The notes beneath the pieces are model-generated. The model saw nothing but the letters and a program-made list of their open reading frames with translations, had not been told where the DNA came from and made no database searches. Positions 62,832 through 64,000 of a stretch of DNA of 64,000 nt are shown here, in pieces (within the stretch, counting starts at the first letter, position 1; each line of letters begins with the position of its first letter). The position numbers and the translations under genes were made by a program. Source of the DNA: Sphingomonas koreensis. Lineage in GTDB: Bacteria > Pseudomonadota > Alphaproteobacteria > Sphingomonadales > Sphingomonadaceae. The stretch spans positions 62,001 to 126,000 of the forward strand of contig RCZF01000001.1 in the NCBI GenBank assembly GCA_006438735.1. The letters are read 5' to 3'.

Positions 62832-64000
62832 TCACGCCGCTGCTGCGTCTCGGTGTCCGCGGTTGGCGATCGTGCGGGCTTCGTCGACGGGGAGCGGGCG
62901 GCCGAAATAATAGCCCTGCACCTTGGTGCAGCCGAGCCGCTGGACCATCTGGTGCTCGGCCTCGGTCTCGACGCCCTCGGCCGTGGTCGCCATGCCGAGG
63001 CTGTCGGCGAGCGCCACCACCGCGCGGATGATCGCGATCGCTTCCTTGGCGCCCTTCGACGCGCTCTGGACGAAGCTGCGATCGACCTTGATCGTCGAGA
63101 ACCGCGTGCGTGAGAGGTAGCCGAGCGACGAATAGCCGGTGCCGAAATCGTCGAGGCTGAGGCGAATGCCGAGATCGAGCAGCCGTTCGAGGACTTGGGT
63201 CGCGCAGGTGCCTTCGCGCATGAACAGGCTTTCGGTTACCTCGATTTCGAGACGTTCGGCGGAGAGCCCGCTCTGGCTGAGCGCCGATGTGACGGTGGTG
63301 ACGAAATTGGGATTGTAGAGCTGTTCGGCGGACACGTTGACGGCGATCCGCACGTGCGACGGCCAGCGCGCGGCTTCCTGGCACGCGGTGCGCAAGACCC
63401 ATTCGCCGATCGGCGCGATCAGCCGGGCTTCCTCGGCCAGCGGCACGAATTTGGCGGGCGAGACGGTGCCGAACTCGGGATGCGTCCAGCGCAGCAGCGC
63501 CTCGAAGCCGGACAACGCGCCGGTGTCGGCGGAAACGACCGGCTGATAGTGAAGGTGCATCTCGCCGTTCTCGAGCGCTTGGCGAAGCGCGATTTCGAGG
63601 ACGCGACGTTCTTCGGCCTTAACGTGGAGCTGCGGCTCATAATGGTGAAAGCCGCCGCCACCGGCGTCCTTCGAGCGATAGAGCGCCAGATCGGCGGAGC
63701 GGATCAGCATCTCCGCAGTGCGGCCGTCGCGCGGCCCCTGCGCGACGCCGACGCTGGCGCCGATGTAGAGCGTGTTCTGATCGACCTCGTAAGGCTTCGA
63801 CAGCGAGTCGATGATTTTCAGCGCGAGCTGCTCGACGCGCACGACATCGGTTGCATCGCGCACGACGACGGCGAACTCGTCGCCGCCCAGCCGCCCGACC
63901 ATCTCGTTGTCGCTGGCGAGATAGCGCAGCCGTTCCGACACGCGGCCGAGCAGCCGATCGCCGATCGGATGGCCGAGCGTGTCGTTGACCGCCTTGAAGC
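62832..64000 (-). CDS. GGDEF-EAL domain protein, 3' part
   Basis: The C-terminal 389 codons of a cyclic-di-GMP enzyme whose N terminus lies beyond the right edge. The GGDEF domain has an intact signature (GRLGGDEFAVVV), preceded by the FKAVNDTLGHPIGDRLL segment, where the usual DxDxFK stretch is just cut by the edge. The EAL domain (from about 62860 to 63620) has GFEALLRW, the metal and catalytic motifs NVSAEQL, EIEVTES, LDDFGTGYSSL, KVDRSFV and AEGVET. All EAL catalytic motifs look intact, so phosphodiesterase activity is likely, with the GGDEF active or allosteric. The sensor part is not visible. Confidence 0.95.
   Translation of the reverse strand, partial: FKAVNDTLGHPIGDRLLGRVSERLRYLASDNEMVGRLGGDEFAVVVRDATDVVRVEQLALKIIDSLSKPYEVDQNTLYIGASVGVAQGPRDGRTAEMLIRSADLALYRSKDAGGGGFHHYEPQLHVKAEERRVLEIALRQALENGEMHLHYQPVVSADTGALSGFEALLRWTHPEFGTVSPAKFVPLAEEARLIAPIGEWVLRTACQEAARWPSHVRIAVNVSAEQLYNPNFVTTVTSALSQSGLSAERLEIEVTESLFMREGTCATQVLERLLDLGIRLSLDDFGTGYSSLGYLSRTRFSTIKVDRSFVQSASKGAKEAIAIIRAVVALADSLGMATTAEGVETEAEHQMVQRLGCTKVQGYYFGRPLPVDEARTIANRGHRDAAAA

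Overview
The window is high-GC, gene-dense chromosomal DNA from an alphaproteobacterium, most likely a sphingomonad (Sphingomonas or a close relative; inference from gene content). The pointers are a SciP/DUF1153 cell-cycle regulator, two TonB-dependent receptors, a HisKA_2-type sensor kinase, a serC-serA pair behind a short structured leader, a membrane-anchored CycM-type cytochrome c, Ku plus LigD, and families of palindromic intergenic repeats. There are no rRNA genes, no CRISPR array, no insertion sequence and no prophage. Three tRNAs are present: Gly(CCC), Ser(GGA) and Trp(CCA).

Layout. 1-4.7 kb: the 5' part of a TonB-dependent receptor, tRNA-Gly, an O6-alkylguanine repair protein, an overlapping LytS-type kinase / LytTR regulator / cupin operon, and a divergent HD-domain protein resembling diiron oxygenases. 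4.8-12.4 kb (minus strand): a second TonB-dependent receptor, ligA, recN and bamD. 12.5-18.1 kb: manA, pheA (prephenate dehydratase), a cytochrome c, a sensor kinase, a LOG-family protein and an extensin-like lipoprotein. 18.2-24.6 kb (plus strand): an esterase, serC, serA, hisZ and purA. 24.6-32.9 kb (minus strand): a low-complexity secreted protein, aroC, a DUF2442/DUF4160 pair, fabI, a BrkB-family membrane protein, a J-domain protein, and a transglutaminase plus ATP-grasp/alpha-E operon. 33-36.5 kb: the non-homologous end-joining pair ligD and ku. 36.6-42.8 kb: pdxH, a CDF cation exporter, a PhzF-like protein, a serine hydrolase divergent from a small Cys-rich protein, mnmA, sciP and a GlsB/YeaQ stress protein. 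42.8-49.5 kb: a SIMPL protein, an RND efflux adaptor and pump, and a DUF445 protein. 49.5-53.8 kb: a HAD phosphatase and a four-gene Mla-type lipid transport operon. 53.8-57.8 kb: a cyclophilin-like protein, tRNA-Ser, a small membrane protein and an 803-residue secreted orphan. 57.9-62.8 kb: rplL, rplJ, rplA, rplK, nusG, secE and tRNA-Trp, interrupted between nusG and rplK by a frameshifted exonuclease/endonuclease/phosphatase gene on the opposite strand. 62.8-64 kb: the 3' part of a GGDEF-EAL gene.

Most genes are core metabolism, DNA repair, envelope biogenesis and translation, arranged in short, often translationally coupled operons (ATGA or TGATG overlaps). No clear new multi-gene system is evident. 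The most unusual observations are: a perfect 22-bp palindrome that fills nearly the whole gap between two divergent start codons (40039-40060); an intergenic palindromic repeat lodged in frame in the ligD linker (34841-34930); a one-base frameshift at a seven-G run in a gene that splits the secE-nusG-rplKA cluster; a repeat that appears to supply the ribosome binding site of serA; an HD-domain protein with oxygenase-like ligand spacing; and a DUF4160/DUF2442 pair coupled into a core operon.
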